From: Corynebacterium comes
GTDB lineage: Bacteria; Actinomycetota; Actinomycetes; Mycobacteriales; Mycobacteriaceae
DNA length: 64,000 nt
Assembly: GCF_009734405.1 (NCBI RefSeq)
Contig: NZ_CP046453.1
Coordinates: 62,001-126,000 of the forward strand
Reading direction: 5' to 3'
A program made the position numbers and the translations under genes. Below the pieces are notes generated by a model. It did not search any database. It was not told where the DNA came from and worked only from the letters and a program-made list of their open reading frames with translations. Positions 1 to 7,396 of the stretch are shown here, one piece after another (position 1 is the stretch's first letter; each line of letters begins with the position of its first letter).

Positions 1-249
1 GGCGGCCAGGGAGGAGATGGTCACCATGGTCTGCTCCTGCTGGGACAGGCTGTCGCGGGAGTAGATGTCGCCGAAGGCGAAGGAGACGATGTACTCGGAG
101 AGCAGCGGGTCCAGGTCCTTGTAGGAATCGACGAGCTTGACATGGTCGTAGGTGGTGGACTGGTCGCTGGCCACCAGCTCCATCATGCGGTCCAGGCCCT
201 TCTGGAATCGCTCGGTGGTCTCGGGGTTCTGGTTCTTGTCCTGTGTCAT
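1..249 (-). CDS. Carboxymuconolactone decarboxylase family protein, 3' part cut by window edge
   Basis: The minus-strand frame opens with ATG at 249 and runs off the left edge after 83 codons, so only the N-terminal part is present. The start of the protein is polar (MTQDKNQNPETTERFQ); a helical segment follows, with FAFGDIYSRDSLSQQEQTM near residues 57-75, the entry to the CMD/AhpD-like fold. This family includes gamma-carboxymuconolactone decarboxylases and peroxidase-like AhpD proteins. The CxxC or His residues that would separate these lie outside the window. It diverges from cmtR, with about 90 bp between the starts. Function beyond family membership cannot be decided from this fragment. 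Confidence 0.7.
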   Translation of the reverse strand, partial: MTQDKNQNPETTERFQKGLDRMMELVASDQSTTYDHVKLVDSYKDLDPLLSEYIVSFAFGDIYSRDSLSQQEQTMVTISSLAA

Positions 250-341
250 GCCCCGACCGTAGCAACGGGCAACGGGGAAAAGTTGCTTCATTTCCGAACA
301 CTTCTGAGGGATCATTCAGTGTTCGCTGTACAGTTCAGTAC

Positions 342-704
342 ATGCTGACCATTGCTTCCCGTCTTGACGTGATGAACAGGCTGGGTCGCGCCATGGCCGA
401 CCCGACCCGTTCCGGTATTCTGCTCACGCTGCTGGAGGGGCCGGCCTATCCGGCCGAACTCGCCCGCGAACTGGGGCTGACGCGCTCGAACGTGTCCAAT
501 CATCTGACGTGCCTGCGTGACTGCGGCATCATCCGCGCCGAGCCCGAGGGGCGCCGTACCCGCTACGAGCTTGTCGACGCCCATCTCGCCCGGGCCCTCA
601 ACCTCCTGCTCGACACCACCCTCGCGGTCGACGCCAGCGCTCCCTGCCTGGACCCCCGGTGTTCCGTCGAGGGTTGCGCCGACATGGAAGGGGGGCAGCT
701 GTGA
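342..704 (+). CDS. cmtR: ArsR/SmtB-family metal-sensing repressor, CmtR type
   Basis: This 120-residue winged-helix repressor is expected to release DNA when it binds Cd(II) or Pb(II). It has the ArsR helix-turn-helix (LTRSNVSNHL, residues 46-55). Cys57 and Cys61 sit in the recognition region and Cys102 near the C terminus, the same numbering as the three metal ligands known for mycobacterial CmtR. Cys107 and Cys112 are additional. The start at 342 was chosen over an in-frame ATG at 243 because the protein then aligns with CmtR from residue 1 and the upstream part is not ArsR-like. No good ribosome site precedes it, so the mRNA may be leaderless. Its stop overlaps the GTG start of the ATPase by 4 bp, so the two are one operon, probably autorepressed. 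Confidence 0.88.
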   Translation: MLTIASRLDVMNRLGRAMADPTRSGILLTLLEGPAYPAELARELGLTRSNVSNHLTCLRDCGIIRAEPEGRRTRYELVDAHLARALNLLLDTTLAVDASAPCLDPRCSVEGCADMEGGQL

Positions 705-2614
705 CCGTCTCCGCCTGCGGATGCGAAGCACCGGAACCGGTGGCCGCGGAGGAGGAGTCCACGCCCTGGTGGCGCAACCGCTCCGTCCTCATCCCGGTCG
801 CATCTGGACTCGCCCTGCTCCTGGGGCTGATTCTGGAGTGGTTCGTCCCCACCGTGGAGACCATCCCGCAGGTGTTGTTCTGGGCCTCCCTGCTGCTGGG
901 TGCCTCCCAGTTCGCCCCCGGTGCGCTCCGGGGCCTGTTCACCCGCGGCAGACTGGGCATCGGCCTCTTGATGACCATCAGCGCGATCGGCGCGGTGCTC
1001 CTCGGGTTCATCGAGGAGGCCGCCGCCCTGGCCTTCCTGTACTCCATCGTGGAGGCGTTGGAGGACGCAGCGATGGACAAGGCACGTTCGGGACTGCGTT
1101 CCCTGCTGGCGTTGATCCCCTCGACCGCGACCGTGGTGGCCGCCGACGGTGCCACCCGCGCGGTGCCTGTTGAGGATCTGGTGCCCGGGCAGATCCTCCG
1201 CCTGGCCGCGGGGGAGCGTCTGGCCACCGACGGTGTGGTCCGGTCCGGGCGCAGCAGCCTGGATGTCTCGGCGGTCACCGGTGAATCCATCCCCGTGGAG
1301 GCAGGGCCGGGGGAGAAGGTGCCGGCCGGCGCGATCAACGCCTCCGGGGTGCTTGAGGTGGAGGCCACCGCCTCCGGCACGGACAACTCCCTGACCACCG
1401 TGGTCAGGCTGGTCGAGCAGGCCCAGGCGAAGAAGGGGGAGCTGGCGCGCATCGCGGACCGTCTGGCCCGGCCCCTGGTGCCCGGGGTGCTCGTCCTCGC
1501 GGCCCTGGTCGCCCTCATCGGATCCCTGTCGGGTGATCCGGGCCTGTGGATTGAGCGCGCCCTGGTCGTGCTGGTCGCGGCCTCACCCTGCGCTCTGGCG
1601 ATCTCCGTGCCCATCACCGTGGTATCCGGCATCGGCGCGGCCAGCCGCTTCGGCGTGGTCATCAAGTCCGGTGCCGCCTTTGAACGCCTCGGCGGCATCC
1701 GGCACCTCGCGCTGGACAAGACCGGCACCCTGACCCGCAATCAGCCCACCGTCGCGGAGGTGCTCACCGTCGACGGCGTCGCGCGAGAGGAGCTCCTCGG
1801 CTGGGCCGCGGCGCTGGAGTCCCGCAGCACTCACCCTCTGGCCGCCGCGATCACCGCCGCCGCCCCGGAAGTCCCGGAGGTCCGGAACGTCACCGAGGTC
1901 GCGGGCCAGGGCATCACCGGGCTTATCGATGCCGCGCCGATCGCCGTCGGCAGCCCCCGCTGGCTCGACCCCGGCCCGCTGGCGGTTCCGGCCGCGGAGC
2001 TGGAACTCCGCGGCATGACCGTGGTGGTCGTCCACCGCGATGAACGACCGGTCGGGGCCATCGGGGTGCGCGATGAGTTGCGCCCGGAAACCAGCGAGGT
2101 CATCTCATCGCTGCTCGCGCGAGGGCTGGGTGTCACCATGCTCACCGGGGACAACGCCCGTACCGCCCGCGCCCTGGCCGCGGCGGCCGGCATCACGGAC
2201 GTGCGTGCCGAGTTGCGTCCGGAGGACAAGGCTCGGGCGGTGACCGAGCTTGGAGACGCCGGCCACGGACCCGTCGCCATGATCGGCGACGGCATCAACG
2301 ACGCCCCCGCCCTGGCCTCCGCCGATATCGGCATCGCCATGGGAGCGAAGGGTTCCGACGCCGCCATCGAATCGGCTGACGTCGCCTTCACCGGCGATGA
2401 CCTGCGCCTGATCCCCCGCGCCATCGAGCATGCACGTCGGGGCCGGCGGATCATCAACCAGAACATCGTCCTGTCCCTGGCGATCATCGTCATCCTGCTC
2501 CCGCTCGCGATCACCGGGCTGCTGGGACTGGCCGCCGTCGTGCTGGTCCACGAGGTGGCCGAGGTCTTCGTCATCCTCAACGGACTGCGGGCGGCGCGGA
2601 CGGGGCGTCGATAA
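701..2614 (+). CDS. Heavy-metal P1B-type ATPase (CtpG/CadA-like exporter)
   Basis: A 637-residue membrane ATPase that should export a divalent heavy metal. The GTG start at 701 overlaps the cmtR stop and has a purine-rich GGAAGGGGGGCAG upstream; an upstream ATG at 659 is inside cmtR and less likely. Visible landmarks are a short Cys-containing N terminus (ACGCE), the TGES actuator motif, SPC at residues 295-297 in the ion-binding helix, the phosphorylated Asp339 in DKTGTLT, the P1B HP dipeptide (STHPLAAAI), TGDN, and GDGINDAP around residue 530. The last helix carries His617-Glu618 in VHEVAEVF. There is no N-terminal CxxC metal-binding domain. SPC instead of CPC departs from standard ZntA/CadA proteins. 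The pairing with CmtR resembles the mycobacterial cmtR-ctpG locus. Confidence 0.88.
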   Translation: MTVSACGCEAPEPVAAEEESTPWWRNRSVLIPVASGLALLLGLILEWFVPTVETIPQVLFWASLLLGASQFAPGALRGLFTRGRLGIGLLMTISAIGAVLLGFIEEAAALAFLYSIVEALEDAAMDKARSGLRSLLALIPSTATVVAADGATRAVPVEDLVPGQILRLAAGERLATDGVVRSGRSSLDVSAVTGESIPVEAGPGEKVPAGAINASGVLEVEATASGTDNSLTTVVRLVEQAQAKKGELARIADRLARPLVPGVLVLAALVALIGSLSGDPGLWIERALVVLVAASPCALAISVPITVVSGIGAASRFGVVIKSGAAFERLGGIRHLALDKTGTLTRNQPTVAEVLTVDGVAREELLGWAAALESRSTHPLAAAITAAAPEVPEVRNVTEVAGQGITGLIDAAPIAVGSPRWLDPGPLAVPAAELELRGMTVVVVHRDERPVGAIGVRDELRPETSEVISSLLARGLGVTMLTGDNARTARALAAAAGITDVRAELRPEDKARAVTELGDAGHGPVAMIGDGINDAPALASADIGIAMGAKGSDAAIESADVAFTGDDLRLIPRAIEHARRGRRIINQNIVLSLAIIVILLPLAITGLLGLAAVVLVHEVAEVFVILNGLRAARTGRR

Positions 2615-2626
2615 GCGCCAGGTGGG

Positions 2627-3577
2627 TTACCTCACCACCCGGAAGCTGATGTTGCCGGAGGTGGAGTCCGGGGTGTTGGAGTTGCGTGCCGCGACGCGGT
2701 AGCGGTTGCAGTAGGAGTCGTGGCACAGGTACGACCCGCCGCGCAGTACCCGGCGTCTTCCTGTCTCCGGCCCGTGGGGATCATCGACCGGGCTGTGGGA
2801 GTAGTAGTCCGCGTCGAACCAGTCCTGGCACCATTCCCACACGTTGCCGGCCATCTGCCACAGCCCGTATCCGTTGGGGTGGTAGGTGTGCACCGGTGCG
2901 GTGGTGAGGTAACCGTCCTCGGCGGTGTTCTCGTGGGGGAACTGTCCCTGCCAGATGTTGCAGTTCCATTCCCCACCCGGGGTCAGTTCATCTCCCCAGG
3001 CGAGGCGTTGTCCCTGGAGGCCGCCGCGGGCGGCGTATTCCCATTCGGCTTCGGTGGGTAGCCGGGTGCCGGCCCAGGCGCAGTACGCCTGGGCGTCGTC
3101 GAAGGAGACGTGGACCACGGGGTGGTCCTCCCGGCCGGTGAGGGTGGAGGCCGGTCCGTCGGGGTGGCGCCAGTCGGCGCCCTGGACGGCCAGCCACCAG
3201 GGCACGCCGGCGGCCTGGTTGAGGATGTCGGATCGTTGTCCCTGGAAGGTGGCGTAGAAGACGGCGGAGATTCCGAAGTGTTCGGCGGTGGTGCGGTATC
3301 CGGTGGCGTCGATGAATTCCTGGAAGTGGGTGTTGGTGACGGTGGTGGTCTGCATGCGGAAGGCGGGCAGGTTGACCTGGTGGATGGGGGTTTCCCCGTC
3401 TTTGGGGTTGCCTTCATGGTGGTGGTCGCCCATGGTGAAGGTGCCGGTGGGGATGTCGGCGAATTCGCCGGGGGTTCGTGTGGTGGTGGTGTGGGGTTGG
3501 TCGGTGGGGGCGTCGAGAGGCGTGCCGTGTCGGGGGGAGGTGAGGTCTGCGCTCGACGGGGAACAGCAGCTACCCAT
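2627..3577 (-). CDS. Formylglycine-generating enzyme (sulfatase-activating)
   Basis: This 316-residue protein is a SUMF1/FGE-family oxidase. FGE converts the cysteine of a CxPxR sulfatase motif into formylglycine using copper and oxygen. Family signatures seen are IPTGTFTMGD near residue 42, the central TRLPTEAEWEYAARGG block, NVWEWCQDWF, and VLRGGSYLCHDSYCNRYR. Cys285 and Cys290 in CHDSYC match the two copper-binding active-site cysteines of FGE, which separates a true FGE from other sulfatase-modifying-domain proteins. Its first 8 bp overlap the end of the arylsulfatase gene upstream, whose motif is the cysteine type, so enzyme and client are translated from one message. The Cys-Cys pair at residues 4-5 is unexplained. 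Confidence 0.93.
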   Translation of the reverse strand: MGSCCSPSSADLTSPRHGTPLDAPTDQPHTTTTRTPGEFADIPTGTFTMGDHHHEGNPKDGETPIHQVNLPAFRMQTTTVTNTHFQEFIDATGYRTTAEHFGISAVFYATFQGQRSDILNQAAGVPWWLAVQGADWRHPDGPASTLTGREDHPVVHVSFDDAQAYCAWAGTRLPTEAEWEYAARGGLQGQRLAWGDELTPGGEWNCNIWQGQFPHENTAEDGYLTTAPVHTYHPNGYGLWQMAGNVWEWCQDWFDADYYSHSPVDDPHGPETGRRRVLRGGSYLCHDSYCNRYRVAARNSNTPDSTSGNISFRVVR

Positions 3578-5399
3578 TGGTGGCTGCCTCCGGGGCGGTC
3601 ATCTCGCTGGCCCAGTCGATGGAGAAGGACAGTGCGGCAGCGCGCGGTGCAGCTTCGTTGACGGCCTCGAAGTCGACGACCACGACGCCGTTGTCCTCGG
3701 CGTACCGGTTCCACTTCTCCTCCAGTTCCCTGGCGATGTCCGGATGTTCGGAAATGACATCCTTGGTCTCGCCCGGGTCTTCGGCCAGGTTGTACAGGGC
3801 GTACCCGCCGGTGCCGCCCATGGGCTCAGGCGTGAAGATCAGTTTCCAGTCGCCGGAGCGGTAGGAGCGGTGGCCGAAGTGCTCCCAGCCGAACTCGTCC
3901 TCTCCGATGGTCTCCGAGGTGCCCTCCAGTAGCGGCCGGGCGGAATCGCCCAGGAGATTGCCGGCGGAGGCGAGATCCGCCCCCGCGTACTCGGCGAAGG
4001 TGGGGTAGAGGTCGGTGATGTGGCCGAAGGTGTCGACGACGCGGTTCTCGCCGCCGCTTGTTGACGGTGCCTTGATGATCGCGGGCACCCTCGTTCCGCC
4101 CTCGAACAAGGTGTTCTTGGCATGGAAGAAGGGACCGGAGGAGACCTGGGCATTGGGCAGAGCCAGGGAGGGGAAGGAACCCTCGAGGCCGTAGGACTCG
4201 ACGTCGCCCACCAGCGGGTAGAACTCGTTGTGCCAGCCCTCGGTGCCGGGCCGGACATACAGCTCGTGGCTGTTGGCCGCCGGGCCGTTGTCGCTGGCCA
4301 CGACGATGAGGGTGTTGTCGTATTCGCCGGTCTCCTTGAGGTGGTCGATCATGCGGCCGACCTGCTCATCGGCCTCATGGATCGACGCGGCATAGACGGC
4401 CATCCGGTAGGCGAGGTCCTTGCGCTGCTCCTCGTTGAGCGTGTCCCACTCGGGCGTCTGCTCGGGCCAGCGGGTGGCGTTCTCCCCGTCGATGAGCCCG
4501 AGCTCCACCATGCGCTGGATGCGCTGGTCGCGCAGGTCGTTGTAGTTGTAGTCGTCGAGGTAGACGTCGAGATATTTTTCGATGAGCTCCTTGTTCTCCA
4601 CGTGCAGCGGATCATGGGGAGCGGTGTAGGCCAGGTAGCCGAAGAAGGGCGTGTCCGATTCCACGCTCTTGTCCACCATCTCGAGCATTTCATCGGTGTA
4701 GGAACGGGTGGCGAAAAAATCCTCCGGCAGCTGGTCGACCCGCTCACCGTTGCGCTCGTAGATGACGGTGTCGAACGGTTCCTGCGTCCGCTTGGAGAGG
4801 CGGTGGCCGTCGGAGAAATATGATGCGCCCGCATCGTAGAGCGTGAAGTTCTCGTCGAAACCAGTGTCCTGCGGGGTCTGACCCTCACCTTCCCCGAGGT
4901 GCCACTTGCCCACCTGGTAGGTGTCGTACCCGGTGTCACCCAGCAGCTCGGCGATGCCGGTGAACTCCCCCTCCAGGCTGCCCTTGTAGCCCGGGGTGGT
5001 CTGCGGCACGCCGGGCGGGGTGAGGTTCTCCATGGAACCCAGGCCGACCTGGTGGGGATCCTGCCCGGTCATCAGAGCGGCCCGGGTGGGGGCGCACAGC
5101 GGGTAGGCGTGGAAGTTGGTGAACTGGGTACTTTCCTTGGTCAGCGCATCGATGTTCGGAGTCTCCGCCTCACCGCCGTAGGCGCCGAGATCGGAATAGC
5201 CGAGGTCGTCGAGGAGCACCATCATGATGTTGGGCTGCTCCTGCGCTTCTGCGGCAGAGGAGGCTGATGACGACCGGGAACTCGTGGCGGTCGAGGTGCT
5301 TCCGCACGCGACGAGAGTGGCGCTGAGCAACACGGAGGTGCCCAGAGCCAGGCCAGCCAGTGCCCTTCGGGCGGGAGAGTTCTTAGGCGAGAGTTTCAT
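3570..5399 (-). CDS. Secreted lipoprotein arylsulfatase, cysteine type
   Basis: A 609-residue alkaline-phosphatase-fold sulfatase that hydrolyses sulfate esters outside the membrane. The start at 5399 was chosen because it puts a lipoprotein signal peptide first: positive residues, a hydrophobic stretch and lipobox LVAC with Cys32. A Ser/Thr/Ala-rich linker follows. The metal-binding DDLGYSD motif is at residues 64-70 and the sulfatase signature LCAPTRAALMTG places the modifiable cysteine at 102. VGKWHLGEGEG and the SDNGP metal site are also present. The motif CxPTR fits activation by the FGE encoded immediately downstream, which overlaps by 8 bp. FGE acts in the cytoplasm or during export, so co-expression makes sense. 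The natural sulfate ester cannot be told; a role in sulfur scavenging is inference. Confidence 0.92.
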   Translation of the reverse strand: MKLSPKNSPARRALAGLALGTSVLLSATLVACGSTSTATSSRSSSASSAAEAQEQPNIMMVLLDDLGYSDLGAYGGEAETPNIDALTKESTQFTNFHAYPLCAPTRAALMTGQDPHQVGLGSMENLTPPGVPQTTPGYKGSLEGEFTGIAELLGDTGYDTYQVGKWHLGEGEGQTPQDTGFDENFTLYDAGASYFSDGHRLSKRTQEPFDTVIYERNGERVDQLPEDFFATRSYTDEMLEMVDKSVESDTPFFGYLAYTAPHDPLHVENKELIEKYLDVYLDDYNYNDLRDQRIQRMVELGLIDGENATRWPEQTPEWDTLNEEQRKDLAYRMAVYAASIHEADEQVGRMIDHLKETGEYDNTLIVVASDNGPAANSHELYVRPGTEGWHNEFYPLVGDVESYGLEGSFPSLALPNAQVSSGPFFHAKNTLFEGGTRVPAIIKAPSTSGGENRVVDTFGHITDLYPTFAEYAGADLASAGNLLGDSARPLLEGTSETIGEDEFGWEHFGHRSYRSGDWKLIFTPEPMGGTGGYALYNLAEDPGETKDVISEHPDIARELEEKWNRYAEDNGVVVVDFEAVNEAAPRAAALSFSIDWASEMTAPEAATNG

Positions 5400-5835
5400 G
5401 TGAATTTCATCTTTCAGGTCGCGGAAGGAAAGACCAGCCTTTGGCGGTCCAGCTTGGTTTGTCAGCCCTCGCGGGCTGAGTCGGTGGAACTGGGGCCGGT
5501 TCCAGTTGTGAAGCGAACGACGTAACTCCGGACTAGTGAAAAACTCGTACATTCAGGACATCAGAGTTTTCGCTTCGGGGGAGTGGATTTCCTGTGCCTC
5601 CCGCAGTGGCCGGTCGAGCTGCCGGCCCCTGGCATTGGCCGCCTGGGACTGGAGGGCACCACGCCTGGTGCCGGTTCCGGTTCGAGCGTGCCCCCTCGGA
5701 AAAGGGCGCCTTCTTAAGGGGTCGGATGGCTCATGCACGGAGGGGAACTGCGAAAATGCCTCTTGAGGGCTGGGGTCAGGTAATCCGGAGAGCGTGAGAT
5801 GGGGATGCTGTCACTGCCGATGCAGTGGACACGAT

Positions 5836-5860
5836 GCTACGTAGATCACAAAAAGTGATC
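5836..5860. promoter_or_regulatory. Candidate operator: GCTACGTAG plus GATCAC hairpin
   Basis: GCTACGTAG (5836-5844) runs directly into an inverted repeat GATCAC-AAAAA-GTGATC (5844-5860) with perfect 6-bp arms. The same GCTACGTAG core, also flanked by ATCAC and GTGAT half-sites, recurs at 7240-7263 on the other side of the marR gene. Two related palindromes bracketing a MarR gene suggest a MarR operator. Binding is inference. Confidence 0.4.
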
Positions 5861-6170
5861 AAGAGAGATGTGGGACACAAGGCGCCGATCGGGTCGTCTC
5901 CTGCGCGGCAGCAGGGCGCGCGTCCGGGCCTCATACTGAGGCCGTCATGCCTCGTATCCAGCAGAATTAGTTGTGGGAGATAACTAAGTTTGTTATGTCA
6001 AGCAATTTTTGGCATCGGAAAAAAATACATATTTCACCCCAAAGTGGGGGTGTGAACAACTTGGCAGCTTAACTCGCATCCCTGCGAAGTCCTTCTCGAC
6101 GCGTCAGGCCCCACGGCTCACGGTTCAGACCATGAAGCCGGTGCAGGGCAGCTGGGGACTGTGATTTCAT

Positions 6171-6209
6171 CCCTGCCGGCCCCAGGTGCCGAGTATGGGG
6201 TCGGCAGGG
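6171..6209 (-). terminator. Possible transcription terminator hairpin after marR
   Basis: The arms CCCTGCCGGCCCC (6171-6183) and GGGGTCGGCAGGG (6197-6209) form a 13-bp stem with one G-T pair and a 13-nt loop. It lies about 115 bp downstream of the marR stop on the minus strand. No T-run follows, so it may equally be a simple RNA hairpin. Confidence 0.4.
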
Positions 6210-6322
6210 ACCCGGGGATGGGCGACCCGTGTCTGCATTGGGCGAGCCTGGTCCCCGTCGGAACCGGCTCCTCGGTCGAGGTGGAAAGCCTGGGGGTGTT
6301 GATGGGCGGAGGTTCTCCCGGA

Positions 6323-6877
6323 CTATCGATCCATGATCTTGGTCCGCGCCGCCTGTCCCTTGGGGGACTGCATGAGCTTGTCCAGGAGTGCGATCAGGAC
6401 ATTGCGCTCGATGTCGGTTAGTCCGTCGGACCACTGTCCCTCGAGGACGTGGTGGTCGTCGAAGGCTGCCGAGATGTAGTCGGCCCCCTCGGTGGACAGC
6501 TCGATGACCACTGCCCGGCCGTCATTGCTGGATTTCCGTCTGGTCACCAGGCCCTCCTTCTCCAACTGGCCGGTGAGGTTTGAAACCTGTGAACGCCTCA
6601 TGCCCGTAACTGTCGCCAGTTGATTGGAGGGGATAGCCCCGTACATCCAGAGTGCGAACAGGAACCGGAATATCGCCCACGAATGACCCTTGGGGCGGTG
6701 GACGGCTTCTTCGATGTCGTTTGAAACGAGGCGCGCTGCGCGATCGAGGGAAATGATGAGCTGGTTCGCCTCCACATCAGCGTTCGGCTTCTTCTCCGGC
6801 AGCGTTTCTTTCGCCATCCGCACCATCGCCCAGAAGTCGAGATCGGCGGGGTTCACGGTTGAGCTGTCATCTTTCAA
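6323..6877 (-). CDS. MarR-family transcriptional regulator
   Basis: A 184-residue winged-helix protein. The DNA-binding core reads IPSNQLATVTGMRRSQVSNL and continues with a wing containing RKSSNDGRAVVIELSTEG, the usual DxR wing tip of MarR proteins, flanked by dimerisation helices at both ends. A good ribosome site (GAAAGGGAAAAG) precedes the ATG at 6877. It is transcribed away from the nine-gene catabolic operon that begins at 7397. HpaR, the known repressor of homoprotocatechuate meta-cleavage operons, is also MarR-type and the first operon gene is HpaB-like, so control of that operon is the most likely job. The effector is unknown but is probably the aromatic substrate or a hydroxylated intermediate. 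Confidence 0.87.
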   Translation of the reverse strand: MKDDSSTVNPADLDFWAMVRMAKETLPEKKPNADVEANQLIISLDRAARLVSNDIEEAVHRPKGHSWAIFRFLFALWMYGAIPSNQLATVTGMRRSQVSNLTGQLEKEGLVTRRKSSNDGRAVVIELSTEGADYISAAFDDHHVLEGQWSDGLTDIERNVLIALLDKLMQSPKGQAARTKIMDR

Positions 6878-7396
6878 GGCTTTTCCCTTTCCTGGCAGGG
6901 ACCTGGCCTCGTCCCGACGGTCTGATGTCCATGGTAGTTATCCCCGGGAGGGGGCAGGACAACCCATCCTCTGCCGTGTCGGGGCGTGCGCCTGAAGGCA
7001 ATTCACGCCGTGTTCCAGCACGGTCAGGGAAAGGGTTCTCGCCCCCGAATGGGGGTGGTTTATGCTGCGGCGCCAAAGAATTTTTCGAGCAGGGGCCGCC
7101 CAATAATGATTTCCAAAGTGAACTATATCGCACCAGCAAGGGGCCGTATTTTCATGTTGGCTAATTGTGCAAAGAATTGATTGCCATATAGGCGGGGTCG
7201 AGATGTGGCGTAGGGCGATCGCCCGTTCCTATTGCCTGGATCACTACCGCTACGTAGCGTGATGGACACCACAGGGAAGGTCGACGCAGTCAAGTGACCC
7301 GGTGGGAAACATGACCAGGAAAACCCGAGTGGCCTGCATCAATATGAGAATGTGCAGGCTGGGAGGGTGGTAGTTCATCCCGAAGGAGCCATCAAA
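6878..7396. other. Divergent promoter region between marR and the catabolic operon
   Basis: This 519-bp gap holds no convincing gene. It must contain both the marR promoter and that of the plus-strand operon. Short frames through it have no family resemblance. Near the operon it carries two perfect 12-nt palindromes (listed separately) and a possible promoter: TTGCCT (7232-7237), 17 bp, TAGCGT (7255-7260). The start of hpaB is preceded by CGAAGGAGCC, a strong ribosome site. Confidence 0.5.
7213..7263. promoter_or_regulatory. Paired palindromes, candidate operator of the catabolic operon
   Basis: GGGCGATCGCCC (7213-7224) and CGCTACGTAGCG (7248-7259) are both perfect 12-nt palindromes, 23 bp apart. 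The second is flanked by ATCAC (7240-7244) and GTGAT (7259-7263) and would overlap the -10 region of the possible promoter at 7232-7260, where a repressor would block transcription. The core GCTACGTAG is repeated at 5836. Confidence 0.45.

Larger units (their letters stand above)
5400..6322. other. Long intergenic region, no supported gene
   Basis: About 920 bp lie between the arylsulfatase start and the end of the marR gene, both on the minus strand. No reading frame here has family resemblance or plausible codon use. The left part probably holds the arylsulfatase promoter and leader. The block 5960-6060 is AT-rich for this genome and ends in a short CACCCC...GGGGGTG inverted repeat (6033-6056). 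The part beyond 6060 returns to high GC and holds a hairpin at 6171-6209. A CTACGTAG-containing site at 5836-5860 is listed separately. Confidence 0.5.

Noticed and set aside
598..1740. Long minus-strand frame opposite the P-type ATPase
   Set aside because: Arg/Ser/Pro-rich composition typical of antisense frames in high-GC genes; no family resemblance, while the plus-strand ATPase is unmistakable.
6161..6421. 86-residue plus-strand frame over the end of marR
   Set aside because: Mostly antisense to the MarR C terminus and a hairpin region; no recognisable domain.
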